Assembly: GCA_964522605.1 (NCBI GenBank)
Contig: CAZFWV010000054.1
Span: 1-26,394, forward strand
Direction: 5' to 3'
DNA from: CAVZLD01 sp964522605
GTDB taxonomy: Bacteria; Planctomycetota; Planctomycetia; Pirellulales; Pirellulaceae
DNA: 26,394 bases
Shown: positions 15,900 to 23,382 of the stretch, piece by piece
Numbering within the stretch: position 1 is the stretch's first letter
Layout of the letters: each line of letters starts with the position of its first letter
The notes under the pieces: model-generated
The model's database searches: none
What the model saw: only the letters and a program-made list of their open reading frames with translations
Told to the model about the DNA's origin: nothing
Position numbers and translations under genes: made by a program

Positions 15900-16388
15900 T
15901 TATGCGGATCGTTCGTCCTTTGATCCGCAATCGGGCTTTTCCGAACATTGAGTACGTTCGATCGCACCGATCTTGTCGATTCGGCGTTGATGCCGGCCTC
16001 CTTCGAAAGGAGTCTCAATCCAGACATTAACGATGCGCTCGGCTTGCGGCAGTTCGAGCGTATCACCCGAAAGACAAAGAACATTGACATCATTGTGTCG
16101 TCGACAGATCTCCGCCGTTCGCTCGTTGTCGCAAGTCGCCGCCCGGATTCCCGGAAACTTATTGGCTGCGATCGACATTCCGATACCCGTCCCGCAGATC
16201 AGAATCCCTCGCTCGACCTCGCCCTGAATAATCTGGCAACAAACTTGCGCTGCGAAATCGGTGTAATCCACGCTCGAATCGTCGTTTGTTCCGTCGTCAA
16301 CGAGTTCGTGGCCTCGGTGCCGCAACCATTGCTGGAGCTGTTGTTTGAGCGGGAAACCGCGATGGTCACTTCCAAGAGCAATCTTCAT
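15900..16388 (-). CDS. rpiB: Ribose-5-phosphate isomerase B
   Basis: Cytosolic enzyme of the pentose phosphate pathway, interconverting ribose 5-phosphate and ribulose 5-phosphate. It belongs to the RpiB/LacA/LacB family: MKIALGSDHRGF at the N-terminus, DYTDFA, the active-site Cys in GILICGTGIGMSIAANKFPGIRAA, CDNERTAEICRRHNDVNVLCLSG and FEGGRHQRRIDKI. The length is 162 residues, slightly over the usual 145-155 because of a hydrophilic tail after the conserved end. The start is ATG 16388 with GGAG 7 bases before it; the frame is open further upstream, but that part overlaps the preceding gene. It follows the Sua5/phosphatase fusion by 38 bp on the same strand, so the two are probably cotranscribed. 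Confidence 0.95.
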   Translation of the reverse strand: MKIALGSDHRGFPLKQQLQQWLRHRGHELVDDGTNDDSSVDYTDFAAQVCCQIIQGEVERGILICGTGIGMSIAANKFPGIRAATCDNERTAEICRRHNDVNVLCLSGDTLELPQAERIVNVWIETPFEGGRHQRRIDKIGAIERTQCSEKPDCGSKDERSA

Positions 16389-16426
16389 GAGGGATCTCCA
16401 CAAGCGGCGGCGACGTTGAACACCGG

Positions 16427-17590
16427 TCAGGCCGGCAGGTTGAATTCGTCGAGAACGCGACGAATTCCGGCCTCGATCTGATCCGCACAACTGCGGTACA
16501 GTTCGCGAGGTCCCCCGATGGGGTCGGCTACGTCAACATGGTCTCCGCACAACAAAAAAGTCCGCTCGGCCGCATCGGGCCAACGAGCAACGATGGCTTG
16601 TCGATGTGCCTGGGTCATTGCCAATATTAGATCCGCGTGACGGACCAGACGATCGTTGAGCGGTTGCGTAATGTGGCTCGACAGATCCAGCCCTCGATCC
16701 GCGAGCACTTGGACCGCCTCCGGCGTGGCTCCCGTTCCCGCCATCGCCGAGACACCGGCCGACATCACAATCACGCCGCGATCCTCCAACTCCTCCAAGC
16801 GACATTTCAATTTCTCGGCGATCAACTTGCGACAGATCATCTCCGCCATCGGGCTGCGACACGTGTTACCCGTGCAGACAAAAAGCACCAGCCAACTGGC
16901 AAGCCTTTGCAAGGTAGATTCCGAGACGACACCGACGCGTAAAACCTTCAGTTGATTGTCACGAACCTGGACGACCGACGACGGTTGGCCGAACTGGCTG
17001 CGGCCATCGTCCAGCACGAGGTCGACGTCGGATTGCAGCGACTGAACGACTTCATCGGCGGTGATCGCATCCGACTCCCCCGAACGATTCGCACTGGTTA
17101 AGGCCAGCGGACCGGGCATCAATCGCAATACATCCAGGATCAGGCGGTGAGCAGGGACGCGCAGTCCAATCATATCCCCAGGGACCACGGACTGCTGGAC
17201 GCTCGTGGGCAGTTGCCGGATCAGGCTGTCCGGGTGATTGTCGGGCAGAACGAGCGTCACGGGTCCCGGCCAGCAACGTCGCGCCAACCGCCGACCCAGG
17301 GGATCCAGTCCCGGAACGTAATCAAACGCGGCGTCCGCACTCTTGACCGCCAGAGACAAAGCGTGCCCACTGGCCCGCTGCTTGACGGCCAACAACCGCA
17401 AGACGGCCCGCTCGTCCAAAGCACTCGCCGCCAGACCGTAAACCGTCTCGGTCGGAAAAGCTACCAGCTTCCCCTCCGCCAAAGCCTGAACGGCACGATG
17501 CACGACGTCGCGCGCATCCTGAGCCGAGCGAACATCGATCACGAGCGGTGTCATTGGCTTGTGTCGGTCCCGTGTCTGCAGATCGGCCAT
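16427..17590 (-). CDS. Fusion of Sua5/YrdC threonylcarbamoyl-AMP synthase and YwlE-like LMW protein phosphatase
   Basis: 387 residues, two domains. Residues about 15-225 form a Sua5/YrdC/YwlC domain (AFPTETVYGLAASA, VKQRASGHALSLAV, CWPGPVTLVL, IGLRVPAH, PLALTSANRSGE, SSVVQV). It makes threonylcarbamoyl-AMP for the t6A modification of ANN-decoding tRNAs. Residues about 234-385 form a low-molecular-weight phosphatase: P-loop C239-TGNTC-R245-S246, SAGV, and the general acid D356 in DPIGGP. The residue four after the catalytic Cys is T243, as in Bacillus YwlE (protein-arginine phosphatase), where tyrosine phosphatases usually have Ile. ATG 17590 is used; ATG 17554 (MTPLVIDV) is an alternative and neither has a clear ribosome site. 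Both active sites look intact. rpiB follows by 38 bp. The domain calls are firm; arginine-phosphatase specificity is inference. Confidence 0.92.
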   Translation of the reverse strand: MADLQTRDRHKPMTPLVIDVRSAQDARDVVHRAVQALAEGKLVAFPTETVYGLAASALDERAVLRLLAVKQRASGHALSLAVKSADAAFDYVPGLDPLGRRLARRCWPGPVTLVLPDNHPDSLIRQLPTSVQQSVVPGDMIGLRVPAHRLILDVLRLMPGPLALTSANRSGESDAITADEVVQSLQSDVDLVLDDGRSQFGQPSSVVQVRDNQLKVLRVGVVSESTLQRLASWLVLFVCTGNTCRSPMAEMICRKLIAEKLKCRLEELEDRGVIVMSAGVSAMAGTGATPEAVQVLADRGLDLSSHITQPLNDRLVRHADLILAMTQAHRQAIVARWPDAAERTFLLCGDHVDVADPIGGPRELYRSCADQIEAGIRRVLDEFNLPA

Positions 17591-17808
17591 GGCAGCACGA
17601 GAGCTGGCTCAGCAACCCAGCGCGCGGCGCAGAGAACAACAGTAGTTTCGGCGTTTTTCCGTAATCCGTGAATTTACCGAGCTTTGCGCGCACCGGTCAA
17701 GGGTCGACCCGTCGGAGGCGTGGAGAAGAACGTACGTCGGCGCTGCAGATTCGGGCTGGGGCCAACAGGTCAAGCGGCGAACCTGGAGATTGTGCGCAGT
17801 CCCCGCAG

Positions 17809-17903
17809 GCCGACTTGTCTCCAGTCGGCTTCCGTACCTCCACCGGCCGATTCGGGTCGCGTTCGTGGTCGGGGGCGGCTGTGCCGACTTGAGACAAGTC
17901 GGC
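17809..17903. repeat. Paired-hairpin element, GCCGACTTG family
   Basis: Two 21-bp units, 17809-17829 and 17883-17903, are inverted copies matching at 20 of 21 positions. Each is itself a palindrome with stem GCCGACT/AGTCGGC, extended to GCCGACTT/AAGTCGGC in the right copy. They sit in the divergent spacer (17591-17980) between the Sua5/phosphatase gene and the NHL gene. No other gene or obvious promoter was found in these 390 bases. Confidence 0.75.
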
Positions 17904-17966
17904 CAACGGGGAGCAGAGCGGCAAGGCACGCCGCCGCGGGCTCGTGAATTCTCTCGTCCTTGCCCC

Positions 17967-17972
17967 AGGAGG
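17967..17972 (+). promoter_or_regulatory. Shine-Dalgarno AGGAGG fixing a TTG start
   Basis: A full-consensus AGGAGG lies 8 bases before TTG 17981. It argues for the TTG start of the NHL gene over the upstream in-frame TTG at 17960, which lies before this site. Confidence 0.7.
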
Positions 17973-17980
17973 CATTACAA

Positions 17981-19045
17981 TTGGCCGTATTCCCGTTGGG
18001 CAGTCCGGCCCATCGGGTGCTTCAACCGCTTGATCGTGAGGTTTCCTCGTTGACCGCCGACCCGCATCGCCCAACCCGGCGGATCCCGCTGGGGCTCTGG
18101 ACCCTGCTGATCGCCTGTGTGGGCGGCACGATCGGCCTGTTGGCCATGGTCTGGGCCGACGCTCAGCAGCAGGAAGGGAGTTCACAGACGGGAAGGCTGG
18201 AGCAGACCTGGGGCGACCACGGTCGCCTGCCTGGCCAATTGCACCTGCCTCGGGCGATGGCGATCGACACCGCGGACCAACTGTACATCGTCGACAAGAC
18301 CGGTCGCATTCAGGTGTTCGACCGCGACGGCCACTACCTGCGCGGCTGGCAGACGCCCGAATCGGCCAACGGCAAACCGACCGGACTGACCTTTGACCGC
18401 TCGGGCCTGCTGATGGTCGCGGACACGCACTACTACCGGATTCTGTTCTACCAGCCCGATGGGACATTGCTGTCGGACCGCACGCTGGGTGGACAGTTGG
18501 GACAGCGACCGGGCGAATTCGGCTTGGTCACCGACGTGGTCCAGGATTCCAAGGGGTGCTATTACGTGGCCGAGTACGGGGAATACGATCGGATTCAGAA
18601 GTTTTCGCCGGAAGGAGATTTCCTCCTGCAATGGGGCGGCCACGGCAGCCAGCCCGGCCAGTTCATGCGGCCTCAGAATCTGGCGGTCGATGACGAGGAC
18701 CGAATCTGGGTGGCGGACGCCTGCAACGATCGAATTCAGGTCTTTGCCGTCAACGAAGCGGGCGCCGAACTGGTCCGAATGTGGGGACAGCGGGGCTCGG
18801 AGTTGGGCGAGCTGCGTTATCCCTACGACCTGCTGCTCGACGGCGAAGGCCATCTTTACGTGTGCGAGTTCGGCAATCATCGTGTGCAGAAATTCACGCT
18901 CGAGGGGCAATCGCTGGGCAGTTGGGGTACGCGCGGCCGACGTGCGGGCGAATTGTTCAATCCGTGGGCGATCGTCCGCGATCGCCGGGGACGCCTGCAC
19001 GTCTTGGACACGTATAATCACCGCGTGCAGAGAATTCGACTGTAA
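17981..19045 (+). CDS. Membrane-anchored NHL-repeat beta-propeller protein
   Basis: 354 residues. A short cytoplasmic part is followed by one membrane segment at about 37-59 (PLGLWTLLIACVGGTIGLLAMVW) and then six NHL-type repeats filling the rest. Examples are LPRAMAIDTADQLYIVDKTGRIQVFDR, RPQNLAVDDEDRIWVADACNDRIQVF, YPYDLLLDGEGHLYVCEFGNHRVQKF and NPWAIVRDRRGRLHVLDTYNHRVQRI. Six blades would close a propeller, probably outside the cytoplasmic membrane, acting as a binding platform; no catalytic residues are evident. The start is TTG 17981, set by the AGGAGG upstream. It is the first gene of the five-gene run, 32 bp before the large VWA gene, which suggests it is a partner or sensor of that membrane system. 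Its ligand is unknown. Confidence 0.87.
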   Translation: MAVFPLGSPAHRVLQPLDREVSSLTADPHRPTRRIPLGLWTLLIACVGGTIGLLAMVWADAQQQEGSSQTGRLEQTWGDHGRLPGQLHLPRAMAIDTADQLYIVDKTGRIQVFDRDGHYLRGWQTPESANGKPTGLTFDRSGLLMVADTHYYRILFYQPDGTLLSDRTLGGQLGQRPGEFGLVTDVVQDSKGCYYVAEYGEYDRIQKFSPEGDFLLQWGGHGSQPGQFMRPQNLAVDDEDRIWVADACNDRIQVFAVNEAGAELVRMWGQRGSELGELRYPYDLLLDGEGHLYVCEFGNHRVQKFTLEGQSLGSWGTRGRRAGELFNPWAIVRDRRGRLHVLDTYNHRVQRIRL

Positions 19046-19077
19046 GGCACTCGGACCCCAAGGAACTGAGATCGCGG

Positions 19078-22000
19078 ATGGATGTGTTCAGGGACCTGTT
19101 CGACGAACCGCGGTGGTTACTGCTGCTGTTGCTGCTGCCGCTGCTGTGGGTCTTCAGCTTCCGCAGCCTCAGCGGCCTGGGCCGCTTTCGGCGTTTTCTG
19201 GTCCTGACCTTGCGTAGTCTCGTATTTCTTCTGATTACCTTGGCGTTGGCCGAGATGCAGTGGTTGCGGATCCACGATCGGATTACTGCGATCTACCTGC
19301 TGGATCAATCGGCCAGTATTCCCGCAGATCTGCGCGCGGCGATGGTTGACTTCGTTAAGGACTCCGTCCGTACCCATCGCGATGATTCTCGCCGCGATCG
19401 CGCCGCCTTGATCGTCTTTGGTCGCGACGCGACGATCGAAATCCCTCCGTTAGACGCCGACCTGCCGCTAATCGGTCAGCTCGAAACACTCTTTGACTTA
19501 CGCACCGACGCGACGAATCTCGCAGCCGCAATGAAGTTGGCGCAAGCAACGTTTCCCGAGGATTCCTCGCGCCGTGTTGTAATCATCTCGGATGGGAACG
19601 AGAACATGGGCGACGCCCAGGCGATGGCCCGTCTGTTGGCGCAGGATGGAATTGGCATCGACGTCGTTCCGGTCGAACTGGGTCAGCGGAGCGAGGTCTT
19701 TCTGGAACGGGTTACGCTGCCGCCGGATGTTCGTAAAGGCGAGCCGTTCGCGGCAACCGTAGTCGTCAATCACGTCGTCGAGGAGGGTGCCAATGATCCG
19801 TCACCCGTCACGGGCACGATTCGCCTGACGCGTCGCGCCGGCGAGACGGTCGAAACGCTCAGCGAGCAAGAGGTGGAGCTGACGCCCGGCAAGAATGTAC
19901 TGCGATTCGAAAACCAAATTGATCGCCCCGACTTCTATGAATACGAGGCGGTTTTTGTCCCGCAGAAGGCCGAGGACGACACCCTGTCCCAGAACAATCG
20001 GGCAACCGCGTTCACCCAAGTCCTGGGTCAGGGCCAAGTGTTGCTGATCGAGGACTGGGAGAACCGAGGGGAGTTCGATTATCTGGCAGATCGACTGCGT
20101 TTGATGAATCTGCAAGTCACGGTGCGGGCAAGCGACGAACTGTTTGCCAGTCTCGGGGAGCTACAGCGCTACGATTCGGTGATTCTGGCCAACGTCCCAC
20201 GCAGCAGTGGCGACGCGCAGAACATCACGAATTTCTCCGACGAGCAGATCGAGATGCTGGTTCGCAATACCCAGGACATGGGCTGCGGGCTGATCATGCT
20301 GGGAGGACCGAACAGTTTTGGCGCTGGAGGATGGGCCAACACGCAACTCGAGAAGGCGATGCCGGTCGACTTCCAGATCTATAACGCCAAGGTGGTTCCC
20401 GTCGGCGCCCTGGCCATGGTCATGCACGCCTCCGAAATGGCTCAGGGCAACTTCTGGCAGAAGAAGATCGCCGAAGAAGCGCTGAAGGCTCTCGGCCCGC
20501 AGGATTTCTGTGGAATCGTGCATTGGAATGGCAACGAGGAATGGTTGTGGAATCACCCGACTGGCCTGGCTCGCGTCGGCCCCAGCCGATCCCTGATGCT
20601 TTCACGACTCAGTCGCATGACACCAGGCGACATGCCCGATTTCGATCCCTCCTTGCGGATGGCGGCAGCCGCCTTCAGCCGCTGCACGGAGGCGGCGGTC
20701 AAGCACATGATCGTGATCAGTGACGGTGATCCGTCACCCGCCAGCATGGGCGTGCTGCGGACCTTTCAGCAACTGCAAGTCAAAGTGTCGACGGTGGCCG
20801 TCGGGACCCACGGTCCGGCGGGCCATCAGGAATTGGATCGGATTGCGACGGCAACGGGCGGCAATTATTACGTCGTTCGCAGTCCGGAAGCACTGCCTCG
20901 GATCTACCAGCGCGAGGCGCGCCGCGTCGCCCGACCGTTGGTCAAAGAAGAGATCGTCCAACCGATCATTCAAACCCGGCATGAGATCTTGCAAGGGATC
21001 GATACCGCTCCTCCACCCATCCGCGGGTTCGTGCTCACGTCCCTCAAGCAGAATCCGTTGGTCGAAGTACCGCTCATCTCCCCCGAACCAAAAGACATAC
21101 GCAATGCGACGCTCCTGGCCAGCTGGACCTACGGACTCGGTCGCACCGCCGTGCTGACCACGGACGCAGGCCAGCGGTGGGCCGATTCCTGGACCAACTG
21201 GGAAGGGTATGACCAACTGTTCAGTCAATTGGTGCGTTGGTCGATGCGGCCCACCGGCGATCAAGGAAACTTCACCGTCACCACGGAAATCGAGGACGGG
21301 AAAGTTCAGGTGATCGTCACCGCGCTAGATCAGAACGATGAACTGTTGAACTTCCTGCCCATGTCGGGTTCAGTCGTCACTCCCGACATGAAGTCGCAGT
21401 CGTTTCCGATTCGCCAAACGGCCCCGGGTCGCTACGTGGGTCAGATTGACAGTGAGCAGCCGGGCAGCTATTTCGTGACCCTGGCAACAGGACCGGGTCA
21501 ACCGGTTCTCCGGACCGGAGTGAACGTGCCGTACTCGGATGAATTCCGCAATCGGGCGACGAACGTTGCGCTGCTGAAGCAGTTGGCCTCAACCCCACCT
21601 TCAAGCGGAAAAGCGGGCCGGGTCTTTCCCTCGCTAACCACGGAAAACGTCACGCAGGCGGAACAGGTGGATGCGTTTCGCCGTGACTTGGCGAAGGCGA
21701 TCAGCAGTCGCGACATCTGGCCGCTGCTGGTGCTGCTGGCCTCGTGCGTCTTCTTCGCCGACGTGTTTCTCCGCCGCGTGAATGTCAGCCTGGATTGGGT
21801 TCCGCCTCTGTGGGCGAAGGCGCGCGACCGGTTGTTGCGGCGGCCGGCCGCCCCTGAACCGGAGGAACGCCTGGAGCGACTCCGGCAGCGAAAGCGGCAG
21901 GTGGAGACGGAGATTGACCAGCGACGCGCCGCCGCTCGCTTCGAACCCGAACCGGACGCGGCATCCAGCCCCGGCCCCGCAATGCCCGAGGCACAGCCGT

Positions 22001-22137
22001 CGGAGGAAGCCGCGCGCCGCAGTCCGCCGAAGGAATCGCTGACCCCCGACGAAACGGAACCAGAAAGTTACACCGAGCGATTGTTGAAGGCGAAACGCAA
22101 AGCTCAAGAGGAACGTGACAAGGGCCGCCCCTCATGA
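19078..22137 (+). CDS. Large membrane VWA protein with amidotransferase-like domain
   Basis: 1019 residues. Two membrane helices near the N-terminus (about 13-30 and 38-60) precede a VWA domain with an intact MIDAS (D76-x-S78-x-S80; IISDGNENMGD). A linker of beta sandwich character follows, then a class I glutamine-amidotransferase-like segment (LIMLGGPNSFGAGGW, about 405-419) that wraps around a second VWA-like fold. This second fold starts VPVGALAMVMHASEM (H450 where Asp is expected) and includes HMIVISDGDPS near 543, so its metal site looks lost. A third helix lies at about 873-893, followed by a charged, probably coiled C-terminus (EERLERLRQRKRQVETEIDQRR). Such proteins usually accompany MoxR ATPases. 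AAGGA lies 13 bases upstream of the ATG, a long spacing. Function is unknown beyond metal-dependent protein binding by the first VWA domain. Confidence 0.88.
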   Translation: MDVFRDLFDEPRWLLLLLLLPLLWVFSFRSLSGLGRFRRFLVLTLRSLVFLLITLALAEMQWLRIHDRITAIYLLDQSASIPADLRAAMVDFVKDSVRTHRDDSRRDRAALIVFGRDATIEIPPLDADLPLIGQLETLFDLRTDATNLAAAMKLAQATFPEDSSRRVVIISDGNENMGDAQAMARLLAQDGIGIDVVPVELGQRSEVFLERVTLPPDVRKGEPFAATVVVNHVVEEGANDPSPVTGTIRLTRRAGETVETLSEQEVELTPGKNVLRFENQIDRPDFYEYEAVFVPQKAEDDTLSQNNRATAFTQVLGQGQVLLIEDWENRGEFDYLADRLRLMNLQVTVRASDELFASLGELQRYDSVILANVPRSSGDAQNITNFSDEQIEMLVRNTQDMGCGLIMLGGPNSFGAGGWANTQLEKAMPVDFQIYNAKVVPVGALAMVMHASEMAQGNFWQKKIAEEALKALGPQDFCGIVHWNGNEEWLWNHPTGLARVGPSRSLMLSRLSRMTPGDMPDFDPSLRMAAAAFSRCTEAAVKHMIVISDGDPSPASMGVLRTFQQLQVKVSTVAVGTHGPAGHQELDRIATATGGNYYVVRSPEALPRIYQREARRVARPLVKEEIVQPIIQTRHEILQGIDTAPPPIRGFVLTSLKQNPLVEVPLISPEPKDIRNATLLASWTYGLGRTAVLTTDAGQRWADSWTNWEGYDQLFSQLVRWSMRPTGDQGNFTVTTEIEDGKVQVIVTALDQNDELLNFLPMSGSVVTPDMKSQSFPIRQTAPGRYVGQIDSEQPGSYFVTLATGPGQPVLRTGVNVPYSDEFRNRATNVALLKQLASTPPSSGKAGRVFPSLTTENVTQAEQVDAFRRDLAKAISSRDIWPLLVLLASCVFFADVFLRRVNVSLDWVPPLWAKARDRLLRRPAAPEPEERLERLRQRKRQVETEIDQRRAAARFEPEPDAASSPGPAMPEAQPSEEAARRSPPKESLTPDETEPESYTERLLKAKRKAQEERDKGRPS

Positions 22138-22176
22138 TGGCGACGCAGTCAATAGGAACGGCTCAGAAACAACTTC

Positions 22177-22253
22177 CTCGTTTAACCGCGCGGGCATCGC
22201 CCCGCGCTTAGGGAGCAATCCTCCGCGGCCCGCTGGGCACGCGGTTCAACGAG
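22177..22253. repeat. Paired-hairpin element inside the MoxR operon
   Basis: Outer arms CTCGTTTAACCGCG (22177-22190) and CGCGGTTCAACGAG (22240-22253) pair at 13 of 14. Between them are two hairpins: GCGCGGG/CCCGCGC (22188-22194 with 22201-22207) and CCGCGGCCC/GGGC-A-CGCGG (22223-22231 with 22235-22244, one bulged A). It fills most of the 195-bp space between the large VWA gene and moxR, an otherwise tightly packed gene run. Confidence 0.75.
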
Positions 22254-22332
22254 AGGACCGAGATGCCGAAGTGATTTCTGAGTCATCCCTGAAACACAGA
22301 ATCCCGTGAACGCTAGACGCGAAGGACCATTC

Positions 22333-23343
22333 ATGAACGACGCTCAGAACATGCAGCAACAAGCCGAAGAGTTTCGCGCGCGGTACCAGGCGGTGCGGGA
22401 CCAAATCGCGCGCGTGATCGTCGGTCACGACGAGATTGTGCACGGCGTTTTGACCTGCTTATTTGTCGGCGGACACTGCTTGCTGGAAGGCGTCCCCGGC
22501 CTCGGCAAGACGATGCTGATCCGCACGCTGGCACAGGCCTTGGATCTGAAATTCTCCCGAATCCAGTTCACGCCGGATCTGATGCCGGCGGATATTCTGG
22601 GCACAAACATGGTGATGGAAACACCGGACGGCAGGCGGATGTTTGAGTTTCAGCGCGGTCCGATCTTCACGCAAATCTGCCTCGCAGACGAAATCAACCG
22701 GGCCACCCCCAAAACCCAATCCGCGATGCTCGAAACGATGCAGGAAGGCACGGTCACCGTGGGGGGCGTGCGGTACGAACTGGAAAAACCTTTCTTCGTC
22801 ATGGCCACTCAGAATCCGATTGAACAGGAGGGCACTTACCCGCTGCCGGAAGCCCAATTGGACCGCTTCTTCTTCAAGCTGGTGGTCGGCTACTCGAATC
22901 GGGAGGAATTGAATACGATCGTCGAGCGAACCACGCAGGCAACTCATGTGCAGGCGGAGAAGGTGATGGACGGCCAGGAAATCCTCCGCTGGCAAGGGCT
23001 GATTCGCGAAGTGATTCTTGCGCCGCACGTACAGGATTACATCGTCCGGCTGACCCTGGCAACACATCCCGAAGGCATCTACGCCGCTTCGATCACGAAC
23101 AAGTATTTGCGATGGGGCGCCAGTCCACGCGCTGCACAAACGTTGGCCCTGGCCGCGAAAGTCCGCGCGATTCTGGAGGGACGCTACAACGTCAGTTTCG
23201 AGGATGTGCGCCGCGTGTTCCTTCCGGCTCTGCGTCACCGAATCATTCTGAATTTTGAAGCGCAGGCGGAGAACATCCAGCACGACGACGTGCTGCTCGA
23301 GATCCTGGAGAAACTGCCGCAGAAGGCCGAAAACGCCGCCTGA
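22333..23343 (+). CDS. moxR: MoxR-family AAA+ ATPase
   Basis: 336-residue cytosolic AAA+ ATPase of the MoxR branch, which acts with VWA-domain partners as a chaperone-like maturation or regulation system. Walker A is GVPGLGKT at 53-60 and Walker B LADEINRATPKTQSAM with D119-E120. Sensor 1 is N161 in ATQNPIEQEGTYPLPEAQLDRF, with an arginine-finger-type R178; the C-terminal lid includes WGASPRAAQTLALAAKVRA. All catalytic elements are present. The start is ATG 22333 with GAAGGA at 22321-22326 (6-base spacer); a GTG at 22306 has no such site. The DUF58 gene follows after 39 bp. The client protein is not apparent. Confidence 0.95.
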   Translation: MNDAQNMQQQAEEFRARYQAVRDQIARVIVGHDEIVHGVLTCLFVGGHCLLEGVPGLGKTMLIRTLAQALDLKFSRIQFTPDLMPADILGTNMVMETPDGRRMFEFQRGPIFTQICLADEINRATPKTQSAMLETMQEGTVTVGGVRYELEKPFFVMATQNPIEQEGTYPLPEAQLDRFFFKLVVGYSNREELNTIVERTTQATHVQAEKVMDGQEILRWQGLIREVILAPHVQDYIVRLTLATHPEGIYAASITNKYLRWGASPRAAQTLALAAKVRAILEGRYNVSFEDVRRVFLPALRHRIILNFEAQAENIQHDDVLLEILEKLPQKAENAA

Positions 23344-23382
23344 TCCACTGGCCAACGACCCTCGCCGGAATGATCATCCACC

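Noticed and set aside
15456..15923. 155-codon + strand frame after rpiB
   Set aside because: It translates the CTCTGCG-type repeat and the paired hairpin, overlaps the rpiB stop, and shows no protein-like pattern or ribosome site.
17697..18467. 256-codon minus-strand frame in the divergent spacer
   Set aside because: It overlaps the well-supported NHL gene on the other strand and the repeat element; its product is Arg/Ser/Pro-rich in the manner of shadow frames.
5413..22253. CRISPR array
   Set aside because: The repeats are inverted pairs of different families at scattered sites, not regularly spaced direct repeats with unique spacers, and no cas gene is present.
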